Assembly: GCF_016836705.1 (NCBI RefSeq)
Contig: NZ_JAFCGY010000017.1
Location: 1-64,000, forward strand
DNA: 64,000 nt
Direction of reading: 5' to 3'
From: Mesorhizobium caraganae
Lineage (GTDB): Bacteria > Pseudomonadota > Alphaproteobacteria > Rhizobiales > Rhizobiaceae
Numbering within the stretch: the first letter of the stretch is position 1; each line of letters begins with the position of its first letter. Below, one piece after another: positions 37,432 through 45,874 of the stretch. The notes beneath the pieces are model-generated. The model was not told the origin of the DNA. It did no database searches and was given only the letters and a program-made list of their open reading frames with translations. A program made the translations under genes and the position numbers.

Positions 37432-37701
37432 TCAGGCTTTCGGCTTGTCGCTGCCGCCGGTGATCTTGGCGCAGCTGCCGGCCGGCACGTAGAGCCAGGA
37501 ATCCGGCTGGTTGTCGGCGGTCGAGGTGCCGGCGCATGAGTGCGTCGCAGTCTGGCAGTCGTTCTGGCCGGCCTTGACGACGCCATAGCACTTCTCGAAC
37601 GAGAAGCTGGGCTTGGCGGCCGGGCCGCTATAGGCTGCAGTTGCAGCAAGCGAGGTGGCTGCCGCGAGGGCCGATCCGATGAGGGTCTTGGTGTTGATCA
37701 C
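37432..37701 (-). CDS. bufA: DUF2282 precursor peptide (HvfA/bufferin BufA)
   Basis: 89 residues from GTG 37701, with CAGGAG 8 nt before; longer ATG starts lack a site and would bury the signal peptide. The signal peptide is INTKTLIGSALAAATSLAAT, cut near AYSG. The core carries the four DUF2282 cysteines: FEKCYGVVKAGQNDCQTATH, then SCAGTS, and VPAGSCAKI near the end. In Caulobacter, cysteine-modified peptides of this family (bufferins) are exported and bind copper. It heads the operon bufA-bufB-bufC-doxX. Confidence 0.93.
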   Translation of the reverse strand: MINTKTLIGSALAAATSLAATAAYSGPAAKPSFSFEKCYGVVKAGQNDCQTATHSCAGTSTADNQPDSWLYVPAGSCAKITGGSDKPKA

Positions 37702-37845
37702 GGTCGTTTCTCCTGGTTGCGTTTCGAGGGAAGACTGACCTGGCGGCCTGTCTGCAAGCAGTGTCGTCGAACGCGCGGTGAAACTGAAATGCTGTCTCGG
37801 CATGGATTTGATACGCCGTCACTATGTTGAGGCGGATAACGAGCA

Positions 37846-37876
37846 AAAGCCCTCCGGCGGGGAACCGGAGGGCTTT
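37846..37876 (-). terminator. intrinsic terminator of the patatin-like gene
   Basis: A perfect 12-bp stem (AAAGCCCTCCGG / CCGGAGGGCTTT) with a 7-nt loop; on the minus strand it is followed by TTTT. It lies 57 nt after the patatin-like stop and isolates that gene from the bufferin-type operon downstream. Confidence 0.9.
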
Positions 37877-37932
37877 GGCGCCTACACGTCGTGAGCGGAG
37901 CGAAGCAGGCGCGGCCAGGCGGAGGGAGGCGC

Positions 37933-38781
37933 CTAGACGTATCGATTTTTGCTGTCGACGACCGAGCTTTCGTTTGAGGGTGGGTGGTCGGCGAGAAGCC
38001 AATCCTCGGCTCGCTGCCGTCCGCGGTCACGCATATCGGTCAATTCGCCCCAGTCGGTCCAAGGCCTTGTAAACAGCGCAGCACTTGTTCTGTGATGGCT
38101 GTCGAAGATGGTATGGACAGATGCCCAGTTCATGGCATTTGTGGCAAGGTGGTGAGCCGCACAAGGCGTCATGCACCCGGAGGGTTTGCCCGTGACGATC
38201 AGCCAATGCCCACCCTCGATCGGCTGCACCGGCGGTAAGGCCGAAAATTCGCCTTCGCCCCAATACGGATCGCCATCGATTTCCACGGCCGGGAACAGAA
38301 ATGGAACTGTCGCCCCGGCCAGGATCGCGTCAATCGACAATTGATCGCCGGTGAAGATCGTCACGCTGTCGGTGCGGGCATTCGAAGCCAGGATGTTGAG
38401 CTTCAACCGGCAGCTATTTTTGCGCAACTCGGCAATGTCGATCGACTGTTCCAGGATCGATCTCAGCGGATTGCCCGTAGCGACTGCAGACATCGATGCG
38501 TGGCTGACGCGCCGCCAGAAATTGGTGAGCGCCGTCCTTGCGCCACGCCGGCCGCCCAGAGCCAGTCCGTAGGCAAGAACCGCTGCCTCCATGCCTCCGA
38601 AACCCGACGCCGTGATTGTGCGGAAGGAAAGGCAAGGTTCATCCAGCAAGCGATCGAGCACGCCCCAGACAAATGCGCCGTGAGCGTCGCTTGCCAGGGT
38701 AATGTCGATCAGCTGGCGGTCTTCAATCACCAGTTTTGCACCGGCAATAGAGGCCTGGTCGGTTGCGGCCTGGATTTCCAT
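37933..38781 (-). CDS. patatin-fold protein without catalytic residues (pseudoenzyme)
   Basis: 282 residues from ATG 38781, where GGAGGAG sits upstream. The overall patatin pattern is clear (HGAFVWGVLDRLLDE, AAVLAYGLALGGRRGARTAL, ILAGATVPFLFPAVEIDGDP). Active-site parts are changed: the GGGxxG loop is SDAHGAF (31-37), the GTSAG elbow is ASGFGG (58-63) so the Ser position is Gly60, and the DGG of the Asp is WGEGEF (174-179). Without the Ser-Asp dyad lipase activity is not expected. A binding or regulatory role is possible. It lies 438 nt from the divergent LTTR 2. Confidence 0.88.
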   Translation of the reverse strand: MEIQAATDQASIAGAKLVIEDRQLIDITLASDAHGAFVWGVLDRLLDEPCLSFRTITASGFGGMEAAVLAYGLALGGRRGARTALTNFWRRVSHASMSAVATGNPLRSILEQSIDIAELRKNSCRLKLNILASNARTDSVTIFTGDQLSIDAILAGATVPFLFPAVEIDGDPYWGEGEFSALPPVQPIEGGHWLIVTGKPSGCMTPCAAHHLATNAMNWASVHTIFDSHHRTSAALFTRPWTDWGELTDMRDRGRQRAEDWLLADHPPSNESSVVDSKNRYV

Positions 38782-39219
38782 CTTTTGGGTCTCCTCCCGA
38801 ACAACGCCAGTCAAGGCGTTTGATGGAGACACTGCCGCATGATCCGCCATTGGCGAAATGCCAAGGTGGCATGAACTCCATAGGCAGATTGCATTGGCTG
38901 CAATCCCTTGCGCGGCGCCATGGTTTGCCAGGCGAGAATCCCACGATCTCGCTTTGGAACTGGCGCTACCACGGTCGCCGGCAGGCCTGCACCGACCGTT
39001 CCGGGCAACACAGGGATGACGTCACGATGGCGAGCGGTCTGCTCGCCACCTCTTTTGGTGGCCAGCTGCTGCGCAAAACAAGCTGTCCGCAGCGCCAGCC
39101 ATCAAGGGCATCATGACGGACCGCTATCGACTTTATAGCCGCAGTGCATTGGCGCCAAAGCGAGCCTTGCGGCAGTCTCCGAAGCGCGAGCAACCTCGTG
39201 CAATTGGGGATAAATCGGC
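38782..39219. other. divergent intergenic region
   Basis: 438 nt between the patatin-like gene and LTTR 2. No gene is supported. It must hold both promoters and probably the LysR binding sites; I could not single out a clear T-N11-A box. Confidence 0.4.
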
Positions 39220-40134
39220 ATGGACATTCACCACATCCGCTACTTCCTGGCCGTGTGCGAGACACGAAACTTCACGCGCGCAGGCGAAAAGTGCAACGTC
39301 ACTCAGCCAGCTCTGTCTCGCGCCATCCAGCAACTCGAGGAAGAGGTCGGAGGGTTGCTGTTTCGCCGCGAACGAAGCTTGACCCACCTGACCGATCTGG
39401 GTGTGCTGCTCCGCCCCCGTTTTCAGCAGATCCTCGACGAACTGACTGGAGTGCGGCAGGAGGCATCGAGGTTCCTGTGCCTGGAAAACGCCAACCTGAA
39501 AGTCGGCGTCATGTGCACGATCGGGCCCCGTCGCTTCACCGGCCTGCTGACCGATTTTAACCGGCGTCAGCAGGGGATCCAGCTGCAACTGGTTGAGGGG
39601 GTTCCGGCATCGCTCTCCCAACTTCTGGAATCCGGCGAGATCGACGTCGCGATCATGGCGTCAAGCGACAGCTTTCCGGACCGCTTCGACGTCACACCGC
39701 TTTATCGCGAGCGCTTTGTCCTCGCCTTTCCAAACGGCCATCGGCTGGCCCGCAATGACAACGTGGCCATCTCCGAACTCGATGGTGAAAATTATCTCAG
39801 ACGTCTCAATTGCGAGTATCGCGATCACCTCGCCGGCCTGTGCACGGATCGGGGCGTGAAGCTCAGGATCTCCTACGCCAGCGAACGCGAGGACTGGATC
39901 CAGAATATGGTCTCCGGAGGGCTAGGCATCTGCTTCATCCCGGAATTCAGTGCGGTGATCCCGGGGTTGCAGGTCCGTCCCGTGATTGATCCTGAGGTCT
40001 GGCGGGAAGTATCCCTGGTTGTCGTTGCGGGGCGCAGGTTCTCGCCTGCGGCATCGGCTTTCGTAAACAGCGTCAAGGCGCATGGCTGGCCTGAGAGCGC
40101 AATCGTCCAGGCGATCCAGAAGACCGCTGCCTGA
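39220..40134 (+). CDS. LysR-family regulator (LTTR 2)
   Basis: 304 residues. The HTH is TRNFTRAGEKCNVTQPALSR then AIQQLEEEVGGLLFRRER. The effector domain is close to LTTR 1, including the cysteines in GVMCTIGP, RRLNCEYR and GICFIPEF, and the shared SEREDWIQNMV. The two are paralogues. It is divergent from the inactive patatin-like gene and upstream of the cupin and MFS genes, which are possible targets. Confidence 0.92.
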   Translation: MDIHHIRYFLAVCETRNFTRAGEKCNVTQPALSRAIQQLEEEVGGLLFRRERSLTHLTDLGVLLRPRFQQILDELTGVRQEASRFLCLENANLKVGVMCTIGPRRFTGLLTDFNRRQQGIQLQLVEGVPASLSQLLESGEIDVAIMASSDSFPDRFDVTPLYRERFVLAFPNGHRLARNDNVAISELDGENYLRRLNCEYRDHLAGLCTDRGVKLRISYASEREDWIQNMVSGGLGICFIPEFSAVIPGLQVRPVIDPEVWREVSLVVVAGRRFSPAASAFVNSVKAHGWPESAIVQAIQKTAA

Positions 40135-40328
40135 AGCAAAATTGAAGAATTAGGGGATCACACGGGGCGGTTGCCGCGTGTGGTCCTGATGCAGTTGCCG
40201 TGCTCTACCATAGTTTTCAGGTATCGATTTGAGAGCCAGTCAGCATTTCTCTTTTCGGATCGCTCCGGTCACTCTCCCCGTCATGCCCCGCCTCCCGCGT
40301 TTGGGCACCGACAAAGGAGAAATACAAG

Positions 40329-40811
40329 ATGGCTATCAAGAAACTCACCCTTGCATTTGCGGCAGGTCTGCTTTCGGCAACCGCTGCATTGTCCTCTGCT
40401 CCAGCCTTCGCCGGCGACTGCCCTGCCGGCCAGGCCGCAACGACCGATATCCAGGAACATCCCAGCAAACCGGTTGGCGTCGTCGACACGGTTCTCTCGG
40501 CGATCGATTTGAGCAGCAAGGGCGAGGCCTGGAAAGGCAATATGCTGCGTCTTCGCAAGCTCGTCGTTCAGCCAGGCGGCGTCGTGCCGTGGCATGAGCA
40601 CAATCTGCGCCCGGCCAACATCCTCATCGTCGAAGGCTCGATCACCGAATACAGCAGCACCTGTAAGGTGGGCATCGAGCACCCGGCTGGTGATGTGACC
40701 GCCGAGTTCGGCCAGCTCGCCCATTGGTGGAAGAACAACGGCAAGGTGCCCGCGGTGCTCTATTCCGCCGACGTCTTGCCGCCCGCGATGCCCGACGACC
40801 ACATGATGTAA
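40329..40811 (+). CDS. exported cupin-domain protein
   Basis: 160 residues with a signal peptide (KKLTLAFAAGLLSATAALSS, cut near AFA-GDC). The mature part is one cupin barrel: VVQPGGVVPWHEHNLRPANI with two metal-binding His and a Glu, and the second motif around FGQLAHWWKNNG. AAAGGAG precedes the ATG. Two cysteines (GDCPAG, SSTCKVG) could form a disulfide in the periplasm. Enzymatic role unknown; single-domain cupins are often small-molecule oxygenases or binders. The MFS gene follows by 92 nt. Confidence 0.88.
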   Translation: MAIKKLTLAFAAGLLSATAALSSAPAFAGDCPAGQAATTDIQEHPSKPVGVVDTVLSAIDLSSKGEAWKGNMLRLRKLVVQPGGVVPWHEHNLRPANILIVEGSITEYSSTCKVGIEHPAGDVTAEFGQLAHWWKNNGKVPAVLYSADVLPPAMPDDHMM

Positions 40812-40903
40812 TCTGAACGTTTCGGCGGACAGTTCCCACACTCAGCAACCGAATGCGCGTCCTCAGGTAATCGCCTGGGGACGTCCGGCCGAGGAGCCTC
40901 GTC

Positions 40904-42106
40904 ATGACAACCAGTGAACAGACAGAAATGACGCCGCTGCACAACGTGGCCGCAGATAGTTGGCGCTTTGGCCTTGTTGCGCTGATCGCATTTCTTACGC
41001 TTGTCGATCTGTTCGCCACCCAGGCAATACTGCCGTCACTGGTGATAAAATTCGGCGTCAGCCGTGCAACCATGGGCTTCGCCGTCAACGCCAGCACGTT
41101 CGGCATGGCGGTTGCAGGTATCGCTGTTGCCCTCTTCGGGCGCGGCATTGATCGCCGCAACGGCATCTGGATCAGCTTGGCCATATTGGCGATCCCGACA
41201 ACACTGCTTTCGCAGACCGACAGCATAGTCGTCTTTGCCCTCCTGCGCGTTGCGCAAGGCCTGTGCATGTCGACCGCGTTCACGCTGACGATGGCCTACC
41301 TGGCCGAACATTTCTCCGCACGGCAGACGACCAGTGCGCTCGCCGCCTATGTAACGGGCAATGTCGCCAGTAATTTCTTCGGGCGACTGATGTCGGCCGC
41401 CGTCGCCGACACATTCGGCATCTCCACCAACTTTCTGACCTTCGCGGCTCTCAATTTGTCTGGCGCAGCGCTTGTCTGGTTCACGCTACAAAAGGCTTCG
41501 GCAGCGATGCGCGTCGATACGGTCGATCAATCTGCCCGCGCATCCTGGAAAGGCCCGCTGGAGAATGCCGAACTACGTGCTTGTTTCGCGATCGGCTTCC
41601 TGATCCTTTTCGTCTTCATAGGCACCTTCACCTATGTAAATTTCCAGCTTGTCGTCCCGCCGCTGTCGCTGTCACCGATGGCACTGGGACTGATCTATTT
41701 CGTCTTCCTGCCATCGATGCTGACCACGCCACTCGCCGGACGTGTCACGGCCGGCCTTGGCCCACGGATCGGCATCGGCGCAACGCTTGCGATGGCAATC
41801 GTTGGGTTGTTGCTGTTGCTCACAACCAGCCTGCCGATCGTCCTTGCAGGGATGGCGCTGGTCGCCATGGGAACCTTCCTGGCGCAAGCGATAGCAACGG
41901 GACACGTCGGCCGGACCGCCTCGCGCGATCGCACCGCTGCGAGCGGCATCTACTTGGCCTCCTACTATGGGGGTGGGCTCGCTGGCAGCTTCGTCATCGG
42001 ACAGATTTACGACCGGATCGGGTGGACGGCATGCGTGGCCGTGCTCGTCGCCTTCCTTGCCGGCGCCATCGCGGTGGCGCGCGTGCTGCAACCTCCAAAG
42101 ACGTGA
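40904..42106 (+). CDS. MFS transporter
   Basis: 400 residues with about 12 membrane segments. It has the major-facilitator features: FLTLVDLFATQAILPSL in helix 1, a GRGIDRRNG loop between helices 2 and 3, RVAQGLCMSTAFTLTMAYLA in helix 4, and a second-half GRVTAGLGPRIGIG loop. The overall type resembles YnfM/arabinose-efflux-like drug exporters of the DHA1 group. Direction is probably export; the substrate is unknown. It sits between the cupin and DUF302 genes on the same strand and may share transcription with them. Confidence 0.9.
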   Translation: MTTSEQTEMTPLHNVAADSWRFGLVALIAFLTLVDLFATQAILPSLVIKFGVSRATMGFAVNASTFGMAVAGIAVALFGRGIDRRNGIWISLAILAIPTTLLSQTDSIVVFALLRVAQGLCMSTAFTLTMAYLAEHFSARQTTSALAAYVTGNVASNFFGRLMSAAVADTFGISTNFLTFAALNLSGAALVWFTLQKASAAMRVDTVDQSARASWKGPLENAELRACFAIGFLILFVFIGTFTYVNFQLVVPPLSLSPMALGLIYFVFLPSMLTTPLAGRVTAGLGPRIGIGATLAMAIVGLLLLLTTSLPIVLAGMALVAMGTFLAQAIATGHVGRTASRDRTAASGIYLASYYGGGLAGSFVIGQIYDRIGWTACVAVLVAFLAGAIAVARVLQPPKT

Positions 42107-42148
42107 CACCCAAGACCGAAAAATGACCATTCAACAAAGGAGACTGAC

Positions 42149-42613
42149 ATGAGCAACTACCTCAAGACCATGATTGCCGGAGCCGCCACGCTGATAGCTG
42201 GTGTCATCCCAGCCGCCGCTTCTGACGGCGTCGTCACAGTGAAGAGCGACTATTCCATCACTGAAACCGTCGCCCGCATCAAGAAGGATGTCCTCAAGAA
42301 AGGCATTAAGTTCTTCGGCGTCATCGACCAGGCAAAGCTGGGCAACAATGCCGGAAACGATGTCAGGCCGTCGCGACTGGTGATGTTCGGCAACCCGGCC
42401 CTCGGGACAACCTTCATCACATCCAATCCCGAAGCCGGTCTCGACTGGCCGGTGCGCGTGCTGGTCTATCAGACTGCGGATGGCGCGGTTTACGCCGCCT
42501 ATAGCGACTTCGACTGGATCGCCAAGCGTCATGGCATCACCGACCGCGCCCCGCAGTTCAAGATGGCAACCGAGGTCATCCAGTCGGTGACCTCGACAAT
42601 CAGGAAGAATTGA
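42149..42613 (+). CDS. exported DUF302 protein
   Basis: 154 residues with a signal peptide (KTMIAGAATLIAGVIPAAA, cut before SDG). The mature part is a DUF302 domain: SDYSITETVARIKKDVLKKG, KFFGVIDQAKLGNNAG, RPSRLVMFGNPALGTTFITS and GLDWPVRVLVYQTADGAVY. DUF302 proteins are small, fold as dimers and often appear in redox, sulfur or heavy-metal stress loci. The gene follows the MFS gene by 42 nt with GGAGA before its ATG, so it is probably in the same operon. Confidence 0.9.
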   Translation: MSNYLKTMIAGAATLIAGVIPAAASDGVVTVKSDYSITETVARIKKDVLKKGIKFFGVIDQAKLGNNAGNDVRPSRLVMFGNPALGTTFITSNPEAGLDWPVRVLVYQTADGAVYAAYSDFDWIAKRHGITDRAPQFKMATEVIQSVTSTIRKN

Positions 42614-42676
42614 GCGTGGACATGTGCCGGAGATCCATCACTCTGGCATGGGAAAGAACGTGTTTGCGCGCAGAGG

Positions 42677-43588
42677 CTATTCAGCGGCGGACAACGCCTT
42701 TGCACGCTCGCCGAACCACTTCTTCTGCGTGGCCTCGCGCACGAGTGCGCCAACCGCCGGCGAATGCCTGCGGCCGCGCACCGTGACGAGATTGACCTCG
42801 CGCCAGAATTCCGGATCGGTGATCGGCAACGGCACCACTCCGGGATGCTTGGCGGTATGCTCGGGCATGAATCCGAAACCAAGCCCGGCGGCGATCATCG
42901 CGAGTGTCCAATCGTCGCGATCGCTCCAGTAAACGGGACTGACGGTGACGCCCTGCTCGGAAAGAATGGCGTCAGCATAACCGGCAAACTCGCAATTATT
43001 TCGGTGGATGTAGGTCTCATTGCTCATATCCGTCACCCGCACGCTGCGCTGGTTGGCCAGCCGATGGTTCAGATGAACGGCCATCACCATCTGCTCCTGA
43101 AACAGCGGCAAGGAGTGAACCTCCGCATCGGGCACATTTGACGGCAACGCGTAAATTGCTGCCTCGAGATCTCCTCCGAGCAGTCGTTTGCGCAAGCTCA
43201 CTGCATCGGCATCGCAAAGATGAAGCTCCACGCCCGGATGGTGTGTGCGCACGGACGAGATGAGTTCGATGATTTCGTCCGGAGCAATCGTGCTCATTAT
43301 GCCGACCCGGAGAGGCGTCTTCTTCAGGTGCACATATTGCTCGGCGATCTGCTTTGCCTGCCTGGAGTTCTCGAAAACGCCTTCGAGATAGGTCTCGACC
43401 ATGCGACCGAGTTCCGTCAGGTGAGTGAAGCGCCGTTCACGGTAAAAAAGCGCGCCGCCGAACTCGTCTTCGAGCAGCTTGATCGCGCGCGACAGTGCCG
43501 GCTGCGTAACGTTGCACTGCTCGGCCGCCCTAGTGAAATTCAGTTCCTTGGCGACGGCCAAGAAATACCTGACCTGGCTGATCTCCAC
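42677..43588 (-). CDS. LysR-family regulator (LTTR 3)
   Basis: 303 residues from GTG 43588 (VEISQVRYFLAVAKELNF), supported by GAGGGAG and alignment with the three sibling regulators; the frame continues upstream without support. The HTH is TRAAEQCNVTQPALSRAIKL. The effector domain lacks the Cys of LTTR 1 and 2 at the first position (IMSTIAP) but keeps NNCEFAG. It diverges from bdhA (43863) and converges on the DUF302 gene; either could be a target. Confidence 0.92.
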   Translation of the reverse strand: MEISQVRYFLAVAKELNFTRAAEQCNVTQPALSRAIKLLEDEFGGALFYRERRFTHLTELGRMVETYLEGVFENSRQAKQIAEQYVHLKKTPLRVGIMSTIAPDEIIELISSVRTHHPGVELHLCDADAVSLRKRLLGGDLEAAIYALPSNVPDAEVHSLPLFQEQMVMAVHLNHRLANQRSVRVTDMSNETYIHRNNCEFAGYADAILSEQGVTVSPVYWSDRDDWTLAMIAAGLGFGFMPEHTAKHPGVVPLPITDPEFWREVNLVTVRGRRHSPAVGALVREATQKKWFGERAKALSAAE

Positions 43589-43862
43589 TGCACGCTCCCT
43601 CAACAGACGTGCATACGGCACGGCCCGTTGCCGGTTGATCTTACTAGTTGCCCCAACGTCAAACAACCCGATCCGGCGATTGATATCCCCAGCCGACCGA
43701 TTGACGATCTGACCGTGGGCTATCGAATCCATGTCTCAACGGCATTTCCGCTGCCTCCAGCCGCGCGCCATACTTGGCCCAGAAGTCGAAACTGGGCGCC
43801 AAGGCCCCCCGCTCGCAGCCGTTTACAGGCCATTTCGGCCCCGGCCTCAACCGAAGGAAACA

Positions 43863-44648
43863 ATGATGTTCAGAGGAAAGACGGCACTGATCACAGGCTC
43901 GACCAGTGGCATCGGCCAAGGCATTGCCGAAGCCTTCGCCGCGAAGGGCTGCAACATTGTGCTGAACGGCTTCGGCGATCTCGGTGAGATCGAGTTGCTG
44001 AGGGCCAAGCTTGCCGCGGACCATGGTGTGACCGTTCGCTACGACGGCGCGGACATGAGCAAGGGCAGCGCGATCACCGCCATGATGGACAAGGCAATCG
44101 CCGAGTTCGGCGCGGTAGACATCCTCGTCAACAATGCCGGCATCCAGCATGTCGCACCGATTGACGACTTTCCGATCGAAAAATTCGAGGCGGTCGTGGC
44201 GATCGATTTGATGTCGTCGTTTTACACGATCCGGCGCGCGCTGCAGGCCATGAAAGAACGCAAATGGGGTCGCATCATCAATGTTGCATCTGCCCACGCG
44301 CTCGTCGCTTCGCCGTATAAATCCGCTTATGTCGCTGCCAAGCACGGGGTCGCCGGTCTGACCAAAACGGTCGCGCTTGAAGTCGCTGAGCAAGGCATTA
44401 CCGTCAATGCGGTCTGCCCAGGATACGTCCTCACCCCATTGGTCGAAAAGCAGATACCCGACACAGCCAAGGCGCGCGGGATCACGGAAGAACAGGTGAT
44501 CAAGGACGTGCTCCTGGCAGCCCAGCCAACCAAACAGTTCGTGACTGTAGCTGAGGTTGCGGCGCTCTGCCTGTTCCTAGCCTCAGAGGACGCGGCTTCG
44601 ATCACCGGCGCGATCGTGCCGATCGAAGGCGGCTGGACCGCCCATTGA
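43863..44648 (+). CDS. bdhA: 3-hydroxybutyrate dehydrogenase
   Basis: 261 residues, a classical short-chain dehydrogenase. NAD-binding TGSTSGIG at 11-18, structural NNAGIQH, and the catalytic Ser in NVASAHALVASPYKSAYVAA with Tyr and Lys in SAYVAAKHG are present. The C-terminal QPTKQFVTVAEVAAL and ITGAIVPIEGGWTAH are the usual 3-hydroxybutyrate dehydrogenase endings. It oxidises (R)-3-hydroxybutyrate to acetoacetate in polyhydroxybutyrate breakdown. A second in-frame ATG follows immediately. The patatin gene 26 nt downstream is in the same operon. Confidence 0.94.
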   Translation: MMFRGKTALITGSTSGIGQGIAEAFAAKGCNIVLNGFGDLGEIELLRAKLAADHGVTVRYDGADMSKGSAITAMMDKAIAEFGAVDILVNNAGIQHVAPIDDFPIEKFEAVVAIDLMSSFYTIRRALQAMKERKWGRIINVASAHALVASPYKSAYVAAKHGVAGLTKTVALEVAEQGITVNAVCPGYVLTPLVEKQIPDTAKARGITEEQVIKDVLLAAQPTKQFVTVAEVAALCLFLASEDAASITGAIVPIEGGWTAH

Positions 44649-44674
44649 ATCCGGCAACGAGGAGCTGAACAACC

Positions 44675-45832
44675 ATGAACAAGATCACCAGAAATCCTTC
44701 GGCGTCGGAACCTGTGCAAGCGGCCGCGAGTGTGGCCGGTGGTTCGGTCCAGCGACAGACCGTGCTGGTCCTGCAGGGCGGCGGCGCGCTGGGAGCGTAT
44801 CAGGCCGGCGTCTACCAGGCGATGGTCGAAGGCGGGATCGAGCCGGACTGGGTGATTGGCACCTCGATCGGCGCAATTAACGCCGCGCTCATTGCCGGAA
44901 ACGAACCACAAGACCGCCTGCCAAGACTGCGCGAATTCTGGGATGGCGTCGGTCGCAGCAGTCCGCTCGACGAGTTCTTCCGGATGATGGTTCCAAGCAA
45001 CATTTTTGCCAATATGGGCACGGTGATACGTGGCATACCGGGATTCTTCGAGCCCAACCCAAGCGCCATGTTCGGGGTCAATCGCGAAGTGGGTGTGGAG
45101 AATGCATCCTACTACACCACCGATCCGCTCAAGCGGACGCTAAACAACCTTATAGACTTCGATTGCCTCAACCGCCGTTACACGCGGCTGACAGTCGGCG
45201 CTGTCAACGTCAACACCAGCGAACTCAAATACTTCGATAGCAGCCTGATGCCGTTGTCGGTGGCCCATATCATGGCGTCGGGCGCCTTGCCGCCAGCCTT
45301 CCCGGCGGTCTGCATCGACGGCGAGCCCTACTGGGATGGCGGCATCTATTCGAACACGCCCATCGAGGTCGTGCTGGACGAGCGTCCTCGGCGCGACGCG
45401 CTGATCTTTGCCGTCAACATGTGGCAACCGCGCGCCACTGAACCGAAATCGATCTGGCAGGTCATGGGCCGGCAGAAGGATCTTCAATACGCCAGCCGCG
45501 GACGTAGCCACGTCGCCCGTCAGGAGCAACTGCATCGCTTGCGCCACGTCGTGCGCGAAATGGGAAAGTTGGTCCCTGAAGAGCAGCGCGAGCATCCAAT
45601 GTTCAAGGAGCTTGCGTCCTATGGCTGTCCGTCCGTCATGCATCTTGTGCGGCTGCTGTCACCGCGCCTCGACGGAGAGGACCACACCAAGGACATCGAC
45701 TTTACCCGCGCAGGCATCCGCACCCGCTGGGAGGCCGGATACGAGCACGGGCAACGCGTCCTCTCGGAGAAGCCGTGGGAATGCGAAGTCGACATGCTCC
45801 AGGGCATCGTTATTCACGAATCGCAAGAGTGA
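44675..45832 (+). CDS. patatin-like phospholipase with DUF3734 tail
   Basis: 385 residues. Intact catalytic set: LQGGGALGAYQAGVYQAM (oxyanion, 34 onward), GTSIGAINAAL with Ser64, and the Asp in PYWDGGIYSNTP. The C-terminal ~120 residues (RSHVARQEQLHRLRHVVREM, then a PWECEVDMLQGIVIH end) match the DUF3734 extension seen in rhizobial patatins beside bdhA. It hydrolyses a lipid or perhaps polyhydroxybutyrate-granule material; the latter is inference from its place after bdhA. Confidence 0.92.
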   Translation: MNKITRNPSASEPVQAAASVAGGSVQRQTVLVLQGGGALGAYQAGVYQAMVEGGIEPDWVIGTSIGAINAALIAGNEPQDRLPRLREFWDGVGRSSPLDEFFRMMVPSNIFANMGTVIRGIPGFFEPNPSAMFGVNREVGVENASYYTTDPLKRTLNNLIDFDCLNRRYTRLTVGAVNVNTSELKYFDSSLMPLSVAHIMASGALPPAFPAVCIDGEPYWDGGIYSNTPIEVVLDERPRRDALIFAVNMWQPRATEPKSIWQVMGRQKDLQYASRGRSHVARQEQLHRLRHVVREMGKLVPEEQREHPMFKELASYGCPSVMHLVRLLSPRLDGEDHTKDIDFTRAGIRTRWEAGYEHGQRVLSEKPWECEVDMLQGIVIHESQE

Positions 45833-45874
45833 GTTGTTCCGGCGGCGAGCCCGAGCAAAAGACGGAGACTACCG

